Translations under genes and position numbers: made by a program
In this document: piece by piece, positions 35,329 through 43,155 of the stretch
Layout of the letters: every line of letters begins with the position of its first letter
Numbering within the stretch: the stretch's first letter is position 1
Assembly: GCF_000411295.1 (NCBI RefSeq)
Contig: NZ_KE150421.1
Coordinates: 621,324 to 685,323, forward strand
Origin: Paenisporosarcina sp. HGH0030
GTDB taxonomy: Bacteria > Bacillota > Bacilli > Bacillales_A > Planococcaceae
Direction of reading: 5' to 3'
Length of the DNA: 64,000 nucleotides
The notes under the pieces: generated by a model
Database searches by the model: none
Told to the model about the DNA's origin: nothing
What the model saw: the letters and a program-made list of their open reading frames with translations, nothing else

Positions 35329-35679
35329 TTGAAGAAAACAATTGGTTGGACACTTGCTTTAACTACACTTTTAATCGGAGGAGCAATCTATTATTTCATA
35401 ACAGTTTCTCTCTACGAACCATCGGAAGATTTATTTGACTTCCCTATTCCTAAAAAGGCTGAACTAGTTAAAGAAAATGAACACGCGGTAATTTATGATT
35501 GGTCCAGCGCATCCGAAGAAAATGGGATACCATTTGGGTATAAATTAGTTATCAAAGCGAATGGATGGGAAAGAGTTGAGAGTTCGGATATAGATGCTTC
35601 TCCCCATTACTCAAAAGGGAATCATCAAATAAATGTGCTTTCTCTAAGAAAGCAATTGACCCTCATCATAGAGAAATAA
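35329..35679 (+). CDS. small anchored hypothetical protein, cassette gene 5
   Basis: The 116-residue protein has an N-terminal helix (TIGWTLALTTLLIGGAIYYF) that anchors or exports it, then a soluble domain (FPIPKKAELVKENEHAVIYD, then GIPFGYKLVIKANGWERVES). This shape recurs in small Bacillus cassette-like genes, but I cannot name the family. The start is TTG behind GGAAGGGTAAG. Confidence 0.65.
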   Translation: MKKTIGWTLALTTLLIGGAIYYFITVSLYEPSEDLFDFPIPKKAELVKENEHAVIYDWSSASEENGIPFGYKLVIKANGWERVESSDIDASPHYSKGNHQINVLSLRKQLTLIIEK

Positions 35680-35702
35680 CTGACATTGAAATATTTAGAA
35701 CC

Positions 35703-35755
35703 TTATTCAATTAACGGGTGCTTTACTTCGAGTAGGAGTGAAGCTTTTTTCTTAT
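35703..35755 (+). repeat. cassette repeat A plus terminator (junction 8)
   Basis: TTATTCAATTAACGGGTGC, TTTACTTCGAGTAGG and GAGTGAAGC with six T. The A element and terminator overlap here. The partner B is displaced about 130 bp to the right. Confidence 0.75.
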
Positions 35756-35885
35756 TTATGAAAAGATGGATACATAGATTTCAAGGCAACTTGGTTGCCT
35801 TTCAGTTAAATGAAAGCGGACCAGATAATCAACAGTAGGATAATTATATTTATGTTAATGTAAATGTTAAGTTTGTGAAGAAATT

Positions 35886-35911
35886 TACTTAAAGTAACGG
35901 GCAGTTAAATA
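35886..35911 (+). repeat. degenerate cassette repeat B (junction 9)
   Basis: TTAAAGTAACGGGCAGTTAA keeps the centre and shortened arms of the B element immediately upstream of the ribosome site of the next gene. Confidence 0.55.
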
Positions 35912-35926
35912 ATAAAGGAGTTAGTA

Positions 35927-36673
35927 ATGAAAAATAATTTATACGAATATGTTCAACAACAATTTGTTTCTATTCCTAGCGGTACAGAATTAATACGTGA
36001 TTACCGAGTTACCAACAAATGGTTAAGTGCTAATCATCAGTTAGCAATGCCTGGCTCAAGAAAAGGGCATACTGAAAAAATAATGGTTGTAGAAGTGCAT
36101 GGATTTTATTTGGATAAACTACCTGTAACTGAATCGTTATATAATACCATCTTAAATAATGAGTTTGAAATTACTTTAAACGATCGTAAACCAGTGACTA
36201 ATGTTTCTTGGCTAGATGCCATAAAATTTTGTAATTCTTTTTCGATACAATTAGGCTTAAAACCTGCTTATGAAATTTTAGATGATACAACGAATATTTC
36301 ATGTGATTGGTCAGCAAATGGATTTCGGTTACCTACTGATGCGGAATGGCAATATGCATGTAAAGCTAATATAAATAAATATTCATATGGTAGGCTTGAA
36401 GATATAGCTTGGTATAAAGGAAACTCGGATAACAAAATTCACCCAGTAGGTTTAAAACAACCTAATTTATTTGGGTTATACGATATGATAGGGAATGTTT
36501 GGGAATGGTGTTGGGATTTATATGATATCGAGACTTATGGAGAATATCGAATTTTTAGAGGAGGTAGTTGGGCAGAGGAGGAAAGAGGGTGCGGTAGTAC
36601 GTCTAGAAGACGAGGACATCCAACATTCACTATTGATGATTTAGGTTTTCGATTAGCAAGGTCTATTCTATAA
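35927..36673 (+). CDS. formylglycine-generating-enzyme-like (SUMF1/FGE-sulfatase) protein, cassette gene 6
   Basis: The 248-residue soluble protein has the complete FGE fold markers: FVSIPSGTE, GFYLDKLPVTESLYN, PVTNVSWLDAIKFCN, FRLPTDAEWQYACK, NLFGLYDMIGNVWEWCWD and FRGGSWAEEE ending DLGFRLARS. True FGEs convert a sulfatase Cys to formylglycine, but many bacterial members modify other targets or only bind, and no sulfatase gene is present in this window. AAAGGAG precedes the ATG. It is the largest member of the repeat-flanked genes. Confidence 0.88.
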   Translation: MKNNLYEYVQQQFVSIPSGTELIRDYRVTNKWLSANHQLAMPGSRKGHTEKIMVVEVHGFYLDKLPVTESLYNTILNNEFEITLNDRKPVTNVSWLDAIKFCNSFSIQLGLKPAYEILDDTTNISCDWSANGFRLPTDAEWQYACKANINKYSYGRLEDIAWYKGNSDNKIHPVGLKQPNLFGLYDMIGNVWEWCWDLYDIETYGEYRIFRGGSWAEEERGCGSTSRRRGHPTFTIDDLGFRLARSIL

Positions 36674-36820
36674 TTAATACCTAAACACGATACAGTTTGT
36701 TTGTATCTTCAGGACTTAAATACAATGCTCTTTGGGGTCATGCGTCTATTTATAGACATTACTCCAAAAAGCTTTTTTTATTTTGAAGGGAGTGAGATGA
36801 AGGAAGACTTCTAGTTTGAT

Positions 36821-36882
36821 CATCAGGCTGATGAAACAGCCCTTTTTTCTTATTGAACTAACGGGGGAGGTTAGTTGAATAA
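36821..36882 (+). repeat. composite cassette repeat: GATCATC motif, terminator, B (junction 10)
   Basis: GATCATCAGGCTGATGAA, ACAGCC and TTTTTTCTTATT, then B with GAACTAACGGGGGAGGTTAG. The A core is missing. Between the FGE gene and this point (36674-36820) is only a 5-codon frame with a good ribosome site (ATG near 36797), perhaps the stub of a deleted gene. Confidence 0.8.
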
Positions 36883-36986
36883 AAAGGGATTTTTGGAATG
36901 GTGTTGAATAAGTTAATATATGTAAATTATTGAGACTTTTAAGCACTTTCCATTGGACAGGGGTATAAATTTAAAGGGGATGTATT

Positions 36987-37376
36987 ATGCGTCGAAGTAT
37001 TTCAGTATTATTGTTGCTGGTATTGGTATCATTTTTGCTTTCAGCTTGTGGCTATAAAACATTCGCTTTTTCTGGAGAGTCGGATAATTGGATGGCAGAA
37101 TTAAAGGTTACTCAAACCGAAGACGAATATGAAGAACAGGAATTAAAAATTCAATATAAAGGCAATGACGTAGACTCTGTTGGAGAAATTAAATATATCG
37201 TAGAGACTAATGCAGGAGGTTTTAGCGGTAGCGGTTTATCATTGGAGAAAAATGGAACTCTAAAAGCTAGTGCTGAAGGTAATCCAACCAATGCCAAAAT
37301 CGTTGAAGAATCTGAGGTTATAGTAACAATAGAATGGAATAGCCATACTGAAACAATCATATTAACAATCAATTAA
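36987..37376 (+). CDS. small lipoprotein, cassette gene 7
   Basis: The 129-residue protein has a lipoprotein signal peptide with lipobox LLSAC (Cys21) and an all-beta soluble domain (WMAELKVTQTEDEYEEQELK...VIVTIEWNSHTETIILTIN). It should sit on the outer face of the membrane. AAAGGGGATG precedes the ATG. No family was recognised beyond a general Ig-like look. An A repeat follows the stop within 10 bp. Confidence 0.72.
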   Translation: MRRSISVLLLLVLVSFLLSACGYKTFAFSGESDNWMAELKVTQTEDEYEEQELKIQYKGNDVDSVGEIKYIVETNAGGFSGSGLSLEKNGTLKASAEGNPTNAKIVEESEVIVTIEWNSHTETIILTIN

Positions 37377-37379
37377 ATA

Positions 37380-37463
37380 ATGAACTAACGTTGCTTAGTT
37401 GGTGACATAGGAGCTGCTAGTCAGCTCTTTTTCTTATTGAACTAATGGGCAGTTTAGTTAAGG
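37380..37463 (+). repeat. composite cassette repeat A-B (junction 11)
   Basis: A is shortened (TGAACTAACGTTGCTTAGTT), the terminator is GAGCTG-CTAGT-CAGCTC with five T, and B is TTGAACTAATGGGCAG, TTTAGTTAAG. Confidence 0.85.
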
Positions 37464-37521
37464 GTGACCTTGCCAGTAATAAAGTAATACTTGCTGTAAA
37501 ACAATTGATGATTAATATTCC
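37464..37521 (+). other. empty cassette between two complete repeats
   Basis: About 58 bp lie between B of one junction and A of the next, with no start, ribosome site or frame. Its size and position are those of a unit that has lost its gene. Confidence 0.55.
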
Positions 37522-37615
37522 TTCTTCAACTAACGAAGGCTTTAGTTAAAGATCATCGGGTTGTTTAAACAACCCTTTTTCTTATTGAACTAACAGGGCA
37601 GGTTAGTTCGATAAG
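37522..37615 (+). repeat. composite cassette repeat A-B (junction 12), best preserved
   Basis: A is CTTCAACTAACGAAGGC, TTTAGTTAAAG; the motif GATCATCGGG leads into a perfect terminator GGGTTGTTT / AAACAACCC with five T; B is CTTATTGAACTAACAGGG, CAGGTTAGTTCGATAAG. Confidence 0.9.
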
Positions 37616-37674
37616 AAAAGCGATAAAAATAGGTATAAGAGATATTGTTAATTACGTTCCAGAGGGGGTTACTA

Positions 37675-37740
37675 ATGAAGTCGATCAAAGAAAAATTAGA
37701 CCTATTACATAGAAAATACAGTAATCAAAGGGATGTTTAG
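37675..37740 (+). CDS. 21-residue leader-like reading frame
   Basis: ATG 37675 is behind GAGGGGG. The frame MKSIKEKLDLLHRKYSNQRD then Val and stop ends one base before the TTG of the next frame. It may be a short coupled peptide or the residual start of a larger gene. No function is known. Confidence 0.4.
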   Translation: MKSIKEKLDLLHRKYSNQRDV

Positions 37741-37741
37741 T

Positions 37742-37954
37742 TTGAATAATCGACAAGAAACTCCAGAAGAAAAAAGAGAGAGATTAAGACAATAAGAACT
37801 TAAAAAAAATCCGTATGGTGCAATAAGAGATGGATTAAATCGAGGTGAAAATGAAAATATAACAGATTTAGTTGGTGATTTAGGTTGGAAAGGAACAGGA
37901 ATATTAATAATTGTATTAATAGTTGGATATGTACTTTACAAATTATTATATTAA
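37742..37954 (+). pseudogene. DUF6366-like small membrane protein with internal stop
   Basis: The frame reads MNNRQETPEEKRERLRQ, stop (TAA 37793-37795), ELKKNPYGAIRDGLNRGENE, then a membrane helix GILIIVLIVGYVLYKLL. The pattern RERLRQQELKxNPxGxxRDxxNR is typical of DUF6366, where the stop position is usually Gln, so a single CAA-to-TAA change explains it. Without the stop the protein would have 70 residues. Confidence 0.7.
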
Positions 37955-38003
37955 ATCTGATTAATATTTCCACTTTCATATAGAAGACTTAAATATATAG
38001 GCA

Positions 38004-38038
38004 GACCCAAGTGAATGAAAATATCACTAGGGTCTTTT
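38004..38038 (+). terminator. terminator closing the array
   Basis: An 11-bp stem GACCCAAGTGA / TCACTAGGGTC with one mismatch, then TTTTA. Confidence 0.72.
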
Positions 38039-38061
38039 ATGTTCTATTAATTAGGTTACGT

Positions 38062-38955
38062 CTAGAATTTTATATCCTCAGGTACCTCAATCACATGTGA
38101 TTCTAGTGGATTAATTGGGTCGTGATTACGTAAACACCCAAAATTAAGACCTGTAATTGTTTCTATACTTGATATTGGAACTTGATATGTTTTATATTCA
38201 CCGTAGGTAAATTCCAAATTCTCAATAAGATCTTTTTGAGTCTGTAAATAAGCAGTTGCAGAAAGGTTACCATCTTCCTTAACCATAATAGCGATTTTCC
38301 AAAACTCTGAAGGTATTTTAACACCTCTGTAAACAATGTCATCCTCCCTAAAAACTGGTCCAGTAAACACTGTCACTTTTAGATTCCAGTTTTCAGCATT
38401 ATCTAAAATATAATTCTCAAGATCCAACCAGATTTTTTGATTTAAATCGCTATGTTGGGGAGCACAATTTGTGAAATGGAATGTATCCTTATTCGCCTTT
38501 TCCGCTGCATCTCCCCAAATAGGATCGCTGCGGCGGACTAGATGCCCTCGATCAAGTGGATTGTTTTTATATAATTCAGGACCACACTGGTATTCTATTT
38601 CGATACGAGGATCCAGATACCATTTATCATTACGTTGAATACTTCTCAATTGGTTTCCATCAATATTTACCACCGTATAATATGCTAAACGGCGTGACTT
38701 ACTCATGACTATCGAAAAATGAGTGTAATGAAGCACCTTGCTTCCGTCTTTTAGAAGGGCAATATCCTGTTCATCACTTCGGAATGTCGGATGTGGAACC
38801 TCATAATCATCACCAAGAAATTTTGGGTCATAACCAACCGAAGCTTCATACCATGAATCATTTAATATCTCAACTATCATCTCATCAGAATTATCTTTGG
38901 TGATTTCTTGCCCTTGCACAAGTTCATTAATTAACAATTTCTGATTTTCATTCAA
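38062..38955 (-). CDS. DNA/RNA non-specific endonuclease (NUC family)
   Basis: A TTG at 38955 sits eight bases behind AGGAGG and is the likely start; the frame extends further upstream to 39027 without support. The 297-residue protein has the catalytic DRGH motif (His near 138) in NPLDRGHLVRRSDPIWG, followed by the metal-binding Asn region NCAPQHSDLNQKIWLDLE. There is no signal peptide, so the nuclease appears cytoplasmic or is secreted by another route. No immunity gene was found beside it. Confidence 0.85.
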   Translation of the reverse strand: MNENQKLLINELVQGQEITKDNSDEMIVEILNDSWYEASVGYDPKFLGDDYEVPHPTFRSDEQDIALLKDGSKVLHYTHFSIVMSKSRRLAYYTVVNIDGNQLRSIQRNDKWYLDPRIEIEYQCGPELYKNNPLDRGHLVRRSDPIWGDAAEKANKDTFHFTNCAPQHSDLNQKIWLDLENYILDNAENWNLKVTVFTGPVFREDDIVYRGVKIPSEFWKIAIMVKEDGNLSATAYLQTQKDLIENLEFTYGEYKTYQVPISSIETITGLNFGCLRNHDPINPLESHVIEVPEDIKF

Positions 38956-39080
38956 AGTTGTGTCCTCCTTCTTTTTATTAGGTATTCTACAACTGATTTT
39001 AAATTCCTTCTTATAAGAAGAGGACAAACTATTTTATCTTTGTAAATATCAAGACAAACAAAACCCTCTAAGAAATCAAA

Positions 39081-39124
39081 AAAGGCAATAACATATTTGA
39101 TATATAAAAAATGTTATTGCCTTT
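39081..39124. terminator. bidirectional hairpin between the nuclease and mscL
   Basis: A 14-bp stem AAAGGCAATAACAT / ATGTTATTGCCTTT. Confidence 0.75.
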
Positions 39125-39177
39125 CATTTTATTAAATTTTATAGGAATCACCAATATTAAAGTATCAGATTCATTTT

Positions 39178-39564
39178 TTACTGATCATTTTTTTGGTTTT
39201 TCAATAAGTCGCGAATTTCAGTAAGCAAAGCTTCTTTTGCATCTATTACTGGGCCATCCTCAACCACGGCTTCTTTTTTGCGCTGGAATTTCATCAGGAT
39301 ACGGATGACCATGAAGATTGCGAAGGCAACAATGAGAAAGTCCACGATGGATTGGATGAAGTTTCCGACCATCACTTCTGCATCGCCAACTGGAATAATG
39401 ATTCCTGTAAAATCAATACCACCCATTAACACGCCGATCAATGGAGTTATAATATCTGCAACGAGGGAAGAGACGATTTTACCGAATGCTGCCCCGATTA
39501 CAACCGCTACTGCTAAGTCCATAACATTTCCTTTTAACGCGAATTTCTTGAAATCTTGCCACAT
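39178..39564 (-). CDS. mscL: large-conductance mechanosensitive channel
   Basis: The 128-residue protein forms the pentameric emergency channel that opens under hypo-osmotic shock. The N-terminal amphipathic helix and TM1 (FKKFALKGNVMDLAVAVVIG) and TM2 (VDFLIVAFAIFMVIRILM) are standard, and a charged C-terminal bundle closes the protein. AAGGAGTGAG precedes the ATG. Confidence 0.95.
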   Translation of the reverse strand: MWQDFKKFALKGNVMDLAVAVVIGAAFGKIVSSLVADIITPLIGVLMGGIDFTGIIIPVGDAEVMVGNFIQSIVDFLIVAFAIFMVIRILMKFQRKKEAVVEDGPVIDAKEALLTEIRDLLKNQKNDQ

Positions 39565-39720
39565 ATTTTTCTCACTCCTTTGCTCTCAGTCTACAAAAAG
39601 AATAAAATATTGTAAATGCAAGCAATATGATATTTGTCAAAAAGTAGACCACAAACTAAATTGAAGTGACGGTGTCTTACCATCTGTGATAAAATGATGA
39701 AAAAAACGGGATGCGAATGT

Positions 39721-40407
39721 ATGAAAAAACGAAAGAAAATGAAACGATTGTCTGCAGTTACAAGAGGATTGTTAATCATACTTATGGTACCCATTACAAT
39801 GACTCTGTTTGTTTTGACGAGTGTGTACTGGGGAGATTTACAAAGAATTCCAATCGTCCACACACTGACTGAATCGATACAAGATGCACCCAAAAAGATG
39901 ATGGATATGGACATTCCTGAAGAATATATACCGATTTACAAGGAAGCAGCGAAGGAATATGAAGTTCCATGGACGCTGTTGGCAGCACATCATCGCATTG
40001 AAACGAAATTCTCAACTATGGATCCTCTACTGTCTCCTGTAGGAGCTGAAGGACATATGCAGTTTATGCCATGTACATTTGTAGGATGGCAGCATCCTAG
40101 TTGTTCGGGTCAAGGAAAAGGGGATATATCAAAAGAAGATAAAACAAACCCAGATGTCATTGCCGAATATGGTGGATATGGTATTGACGCCAATGAGGAT
40201 GGGAAAGCAGACCCATATCAGTTAGATGACGCTATATTTAGTGCAGCGAACTATTTAGCAAGTAATGGAGCAGCAAATGGTGATCTTGAACATGCTATTT
40301 ACATGTACAATCGCAGTGATGAATATGTAGAAGATGTATTATATTACTATCATAAATATGAAGAAGAGCAGGGCACACAAGGACAAGCTGCTTCTTCAGA
40401 ACAATAA
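39721..40407 (+). CDS. membrane-anchored lytic transglycosylase-like protein
   Basis: The 228-residue form starts at ATG 39721; an ATG at 39694 would add nine residues but overlaps a possible -10 box. One membrane helix (GLLIILMVPITMTLFVLTSVYW) precedes a soluble lysozyme-like SLT fold with VPWTLLAAHHRIETKFS (catalytic Glu), VGAEGHMQFMPCTFVGW and DALFSAANYLASNG-like segments, ending in an acidic tail. It cleaves peptidoglycan strands, or resembles enzymes that do. It converges on the GlsB gene. Confidence 0.82.
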   Translation: MKKRKKMKRLSAVTRGLLIILMVPITMTLFVLTSVYWGDLQRIPIVHTLTESIQDAPKKMMDMDIPEEYIPIYKEAAKEYEVPWTLLAAHHRIETKFSTMDPLLSPVGAEGHMQFMPCTFVGWQHPSCSGQGKGDISKEDKTNPDVIAEYGGYGIDANEDGKADPYQLDDAIFSAANYLASNGAANGDLEHAIYMYNRSDEYVEDVLYYYHKYEEEQGTQGQAASSEQ

Positions 40408-40440
40408 AAAAAGAGACGTTCAATTGAACGTCTCTTTTTT
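40407..40440. terminator. bidirectional terminator
   Basis: AAAAAAGAGACGTTCAA / TTGAACGTCTCTTTTTT forms a 34-bp perfect palindrome between convergent genes. Confidence 0.93.
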
Positions 40441-40444
40441 GATC

Positions 40445-40693
40445 TTATGTTTTGCGTAGTGCTTTTAAAATCATGCTTACGATGAAGATTAAAATAACTG
40501 CACCAATAAATGCTGGAATGATTTGAATATCGGCAACTGTTGGTCCGAAGCTGAATAACATACCGCCGATCCATGCACCGATGATACCAGCAATAATGTT
40601 ACCAATAATTCCGCCGGGTATGTCTTTACCTAAAATAAGCCCTGCTAACCAACCAATGATACCACCGATAATAAGGTATAAAATAAATCCCAT
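40445..40693 (-). CDS. GlsB/YeaQ/YmgE family small membrane protein
   Basis: The 82-residue protein has three membrane helices with Gly-rich packing (GGIIGWLAGLILGKDIPGG, IIGNIIAGIIGAWIGGM). This is the transglycosylase-associated (GlsB/YeaQ) family, often stress-induced; the function is not established. ATG 40693 with AGGAG seven bases away is preferred to the first ATG at 40702. Confidence 0.88.
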   Translation of the reverse strand: MGFILYLIIGGIIGWLAGLILGKDIPGGIIGNIIAGIIGAWIGGMLFSFGPTVADIQIIPAFIGAVILIFIVSMILKALRKT

Positions 40694-40974
40694 GTTCGTC
40701 ATCTCCTGTTCGATAAAGTTTAATTTAACTTGCTAGTAATTAGATATCCTCAAACGATTCACTTCAAACCATTTTTTGAAAATATTTTTTACACCATAAC
40801 AATTTCATATCCTACTGCAAACGAATAATTCTACAAACCAGTTTGACTTTGCGTGCATATAATAAAAACTTCAGCGCTAATCAATAGTCTGAACAAAAAC
40901 AAAAAAAGTATGTATTTTAATTTCAGATTCCGATATTTTTTTCGTTTTTAATGTCAGAAAATTCGTAAAAAGTT

Positions 40975-41003
40975 TTGTGAATTGAAAATTAAAGGCGTAT
41001 AAT
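40975..41003 (+). promoter_or_regulatory. sigma-A promoter of a 35-residue gene
   Basis: TTGTGA, a 17-bp spacer and a consensus TATAAT, 22 bp before the ATG of the small gene. Confidence 0.78.
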
Positions 41004-41024
41004 TAAAAAAAGGAGTGAGTTGAG

Positions 41025-41132
41025 ATGGACGAAATCATGATGAGAAAACTTAACCGACAGGCAATGTGGTTTGTTGTGCTTCACACGATTTTTATCTTCA
41101 ATCTCGCATTCGACGTCATTGAATTTACTTAA
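41025..41132 (+). CDS. 35-residue membrane peptide
   Basis: The frame starts MDEIMMRKLNRQAMWFVVLH, continues as a membrane helix (FVVLHTIFIFNLAF) and ends DVIEFT. It has its own consensus promoter, an AAAGGAGTGAG ribosome site and its own terminator, so it is a complete transcription unit despite the size. No function is known; small single-helix peptides are often membrane protein regulators. Confidence 0.75.
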   Translation: MDEIMMRKLNRQAMWFVVLHTIFIFNLAFDVIEFT

Positions 41133-41167
41133 AAATTGTGGATAGCTTGCCTATCCACAATTTTTTT
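41133..41167 (+). terminator. terminator of the 35-residue gene
   Basis: A perfect 12-bp stem AATTGTGGATAG / CTATCCACAATT with a 5-nt loop and T-run. Confidence 0.9.
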
Positions 41168-41228
41168 ACGGATTGATACATAAAAGACCGCCCAATTACA
41201 TACACCAAAGTAGTCAGGAGTTTTACTA

Positions 41229-41903
41229 TTGAAGAGACCATGGGATCGATATACATATTGTCAAGTATTTGAAAATCTTCGCGATGAGCAATTGGCTTCA
41301 CCTATGGAAGCATATATGAAACACAATTTTCCTTTTCTCGGCATTAAAAGTCCGGCACGAAATGAAGCATTAAAAAACTATTTTGCTGAACATGAAATTC
41401 CCGAAAAACAACAATTGTTTAAAGAAGTGTGGGAAATTTATCAGCTGCCTGAAAGGGAATATCAATATGTAGCAATAGCTTTATTAAGTAAAAAAATTAA
41501 AGCATTAACATTTGAGGATTTGTCTTTCATCGAGAAACTGATAACGGAAAAATCGTGGTGGGATAGTGTCGATTCCATTGCGCCATCCATTGTTGGAGAA
41601 ATTGTAAAAAAGGATAGACCAAATGGAGAAAAAGTCATGCGATTGTGGTCAGATTCAGATAATATGTGGCTGAATCGCTCAGCTATTCTGCATCAATTGA
41701 AATATAAAAATGAAACAAACGAAAACATACTGGAAGAAATCATTTTAAATCATGCAGAATCGAATGAATTTTTCATACAGAAAGCAATTGGTTGGGCATT
41801 ACGGGAATACGCAAAAACCAATCCTGTATTTGTTCAACAATTTGTAGAAGTGAATGAATTGAAACCTTTAAGTAAAAGGGAAGCACTGAAACACTTCAAA
41901 TGA
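41229..41903 (+). CDS. DNA alkylation repair glycosylase, AlkD family
   Basis: The 224-residue all-helical HEAT-like protein has MEAYMKHNFPFLGIKSPARN, a helix repeat series, and EKSWWDSVDSIAPSIVG with the conserved Trp pair and catalytic Asp region, then DNMWLNRSAILHQL and FFIQKAIGWALREYAKTNP. AlkD excises alkylated bases without base flipping. The start is TTG behind CAGGAG. Confidence 0.9.
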   Translation: MKRPWDRYTYCQVFENLRDEQLASPMEAYMKHNFPFLGIKSPARNEALKNYFAEHEIPEKQQLFKEVWEIYQLPEREYQYVAIALLSKKIKALTFEDLSFIEKLITEKSWWDSVDSIAPSIVGEIVKKDRPNGEKVMRLWSDSDNMWLNRSAILHQLKYKNETNENILEEIILNHAESNEFFIQKAIGWALREYAKTNPVFVQQFVEVNELKPLSKREALKHFK

Positions 41904-41904
41904 A

Positions 41905-41928
41905 AAAGCAGCCAATCGGCTGCTTTTG
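41905..41928. terminator. bidirectional terminator
   Basis: A perfect 10-bp stem AAAAGCAGCC / GGCTGCTTTT with a 4-nt loop between convergent genes. Confidence 0.9.
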
Positions 41929-43041
41929 TTATTTTACGGAGTCACTGATGAATGTGTGGTCTTTATAATACATGTTTTTCACCAATACATTTGGTCCCAG
42001 ACATTTTACTGCCGGGCAATGGCAGTTCAATTCTTTTGCAAGAGGCGAGTCCAGCCATTTGTCAAAAATGATTGGTAAGGAATCACTCTTCATATTACCG
42101 AGTACAGGTGCATCTCCAAAGTCTGTGACAATGACATCACCTGAGAAAATATTGATATTCAATCTTGAACGACCGTCAGGGTCATTACGAACGGTGACAT
42201 TCGTTTCTTCTTTCAACCTTTGCTGAAGATGACGATCTTCTTCACTGGCGCTGCAAGGATAAAATGGCAAAGTTCCGAAAAGCATCCAGGTGTTTTTATC
42301 ACGTACATCGAGTAAGTGATGAATGGCTTGTCGTGTTTCCTCTAACGTCAATGAAGTCAAACTGCTAGCGAAATCTGAAGGGTACATAGGGTGAATTTCG
42401 TGTCTTGCGCATTTCATTTCTTCAACTACTTGGCGATGTATGTGTTCCAAGTACGGCAGTGTTTTCTTATTTAGCATCGTTTCAGCTGAAACCATGACGC
42501 CCGCATCAGATAACATGCGGCTGTTTTCAATCATGCGGTCAAAGAGTTTTGCACGTTGTTCGTACGTTGGTTTTCGTTCCATAACTGCAAATCCAGTCTC
42601 CACAAATTCGTCTACCGTTCCCCAATTATGCGAGATATGTAAAACATCAAGATAAGGAGCAATCATCATATAACGCTCAGGATCCAGTGTCAGATTCGAA
42701 TTGATTTGTGTGCGAACTCCACGCTCATGCGCATATTTTAATAGTGGAAGAACATAATTCGTGACAGATTTTTTCGATAGCATCGGTTCTCCGCCTGTAA
42801 TGCTGAGAGTTTGTAGATGTGGGATTTCATCTAGCCTCTTCCGCAGAAGCTCAAAAGGGAGTGCCTCGGGATCTTTGTTTTGAAGTGTATAGCCAACTGC
42901 ACAATGTGCACAACGCATGTTGCATAGCGTGGTGGTCGTGAACTCGATGTTCGACAGCGTCAGCTTGCCGTGTTTTTCCATATCTAAGTAAGCTTCCCAA
43001 GGATCATAAGAAGGGGTAAGCTTTTGAATTGTTGTATTCAT
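41929..43041 (-). CDS. yfkAB: radical SAM/CxCxxxxC motif protein YfkAB
   Basis: The 370-residue protein has the radical SAM motif CNMRCAHC (about residues 40-47), TITGGEPML, and a C-terminal domain with CHCPAVKCLGPNVLVKNMYY that would hold another cluster. It matches the B. subtilis YfkAB family; the substrate is not known to me. ATG 43041 is chosen over a preceding TTG because GAAAGGA suits it better. Confidence 0.88.
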   Translation of the reverse strand: MNTTIQKLTPSYDPWEAYLDMEKHGKLTLSNIEFTTTTLCNMRCAHCAVGYTLQNKDPEALPFELLRKRLDEIPHLQTLSITGGEPMLSKKSVTNYVLPLLKYAHERGVRTQINSNLTLDPERYMMIAPYLDVLHISHNWGTVDEFVETGFAVMERKPTYEQRAKLFDRMIENSRMLSDAGVMVSAETMLNKKTLPYLEHIHRQVVEEMKCARHEIHPMYPSDFASSLTSLTLEETRQAIHHLLDVRDKNTWMLFGTLPFYPCSASEEDRHLQQRLKEETNVTVRNDPDGRSRLNINIFSGDVIVTDFGDAPVLGNMKSDSLPIIFDKWLDSPLAKELNCHCPAVKCLGPNVLVKNMYYKDHTFISDSVK

Positions 43042-43155
43042 CAATCAATCGTCCTTTCTACAATAAGTAATTGTCGCATATCAAAAGCCTATTGAAAACG
43101 TTAGATTTTAGATTTTGTTTCGATTCAAGTAATATAAGAAGAAAAGGTGATTTTT

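Noticed and set aside
34868-37615. Classical integron attC sites
   Set aside because: The B arms resemble R boxes, but each arm pair encloses only about 7 bases, there are no L boxes or extrahelical bases in the expected order, and no intI was found. They are reported as a separate repeat family.
37675-37954. Programmed readthrough or recoding linking the 21-codon frame and the DUF6366-like frame
   Set aside because: The stop at 37793 sits where homologues have Gln, which a single point mutation explains; no recoding structure is visible.
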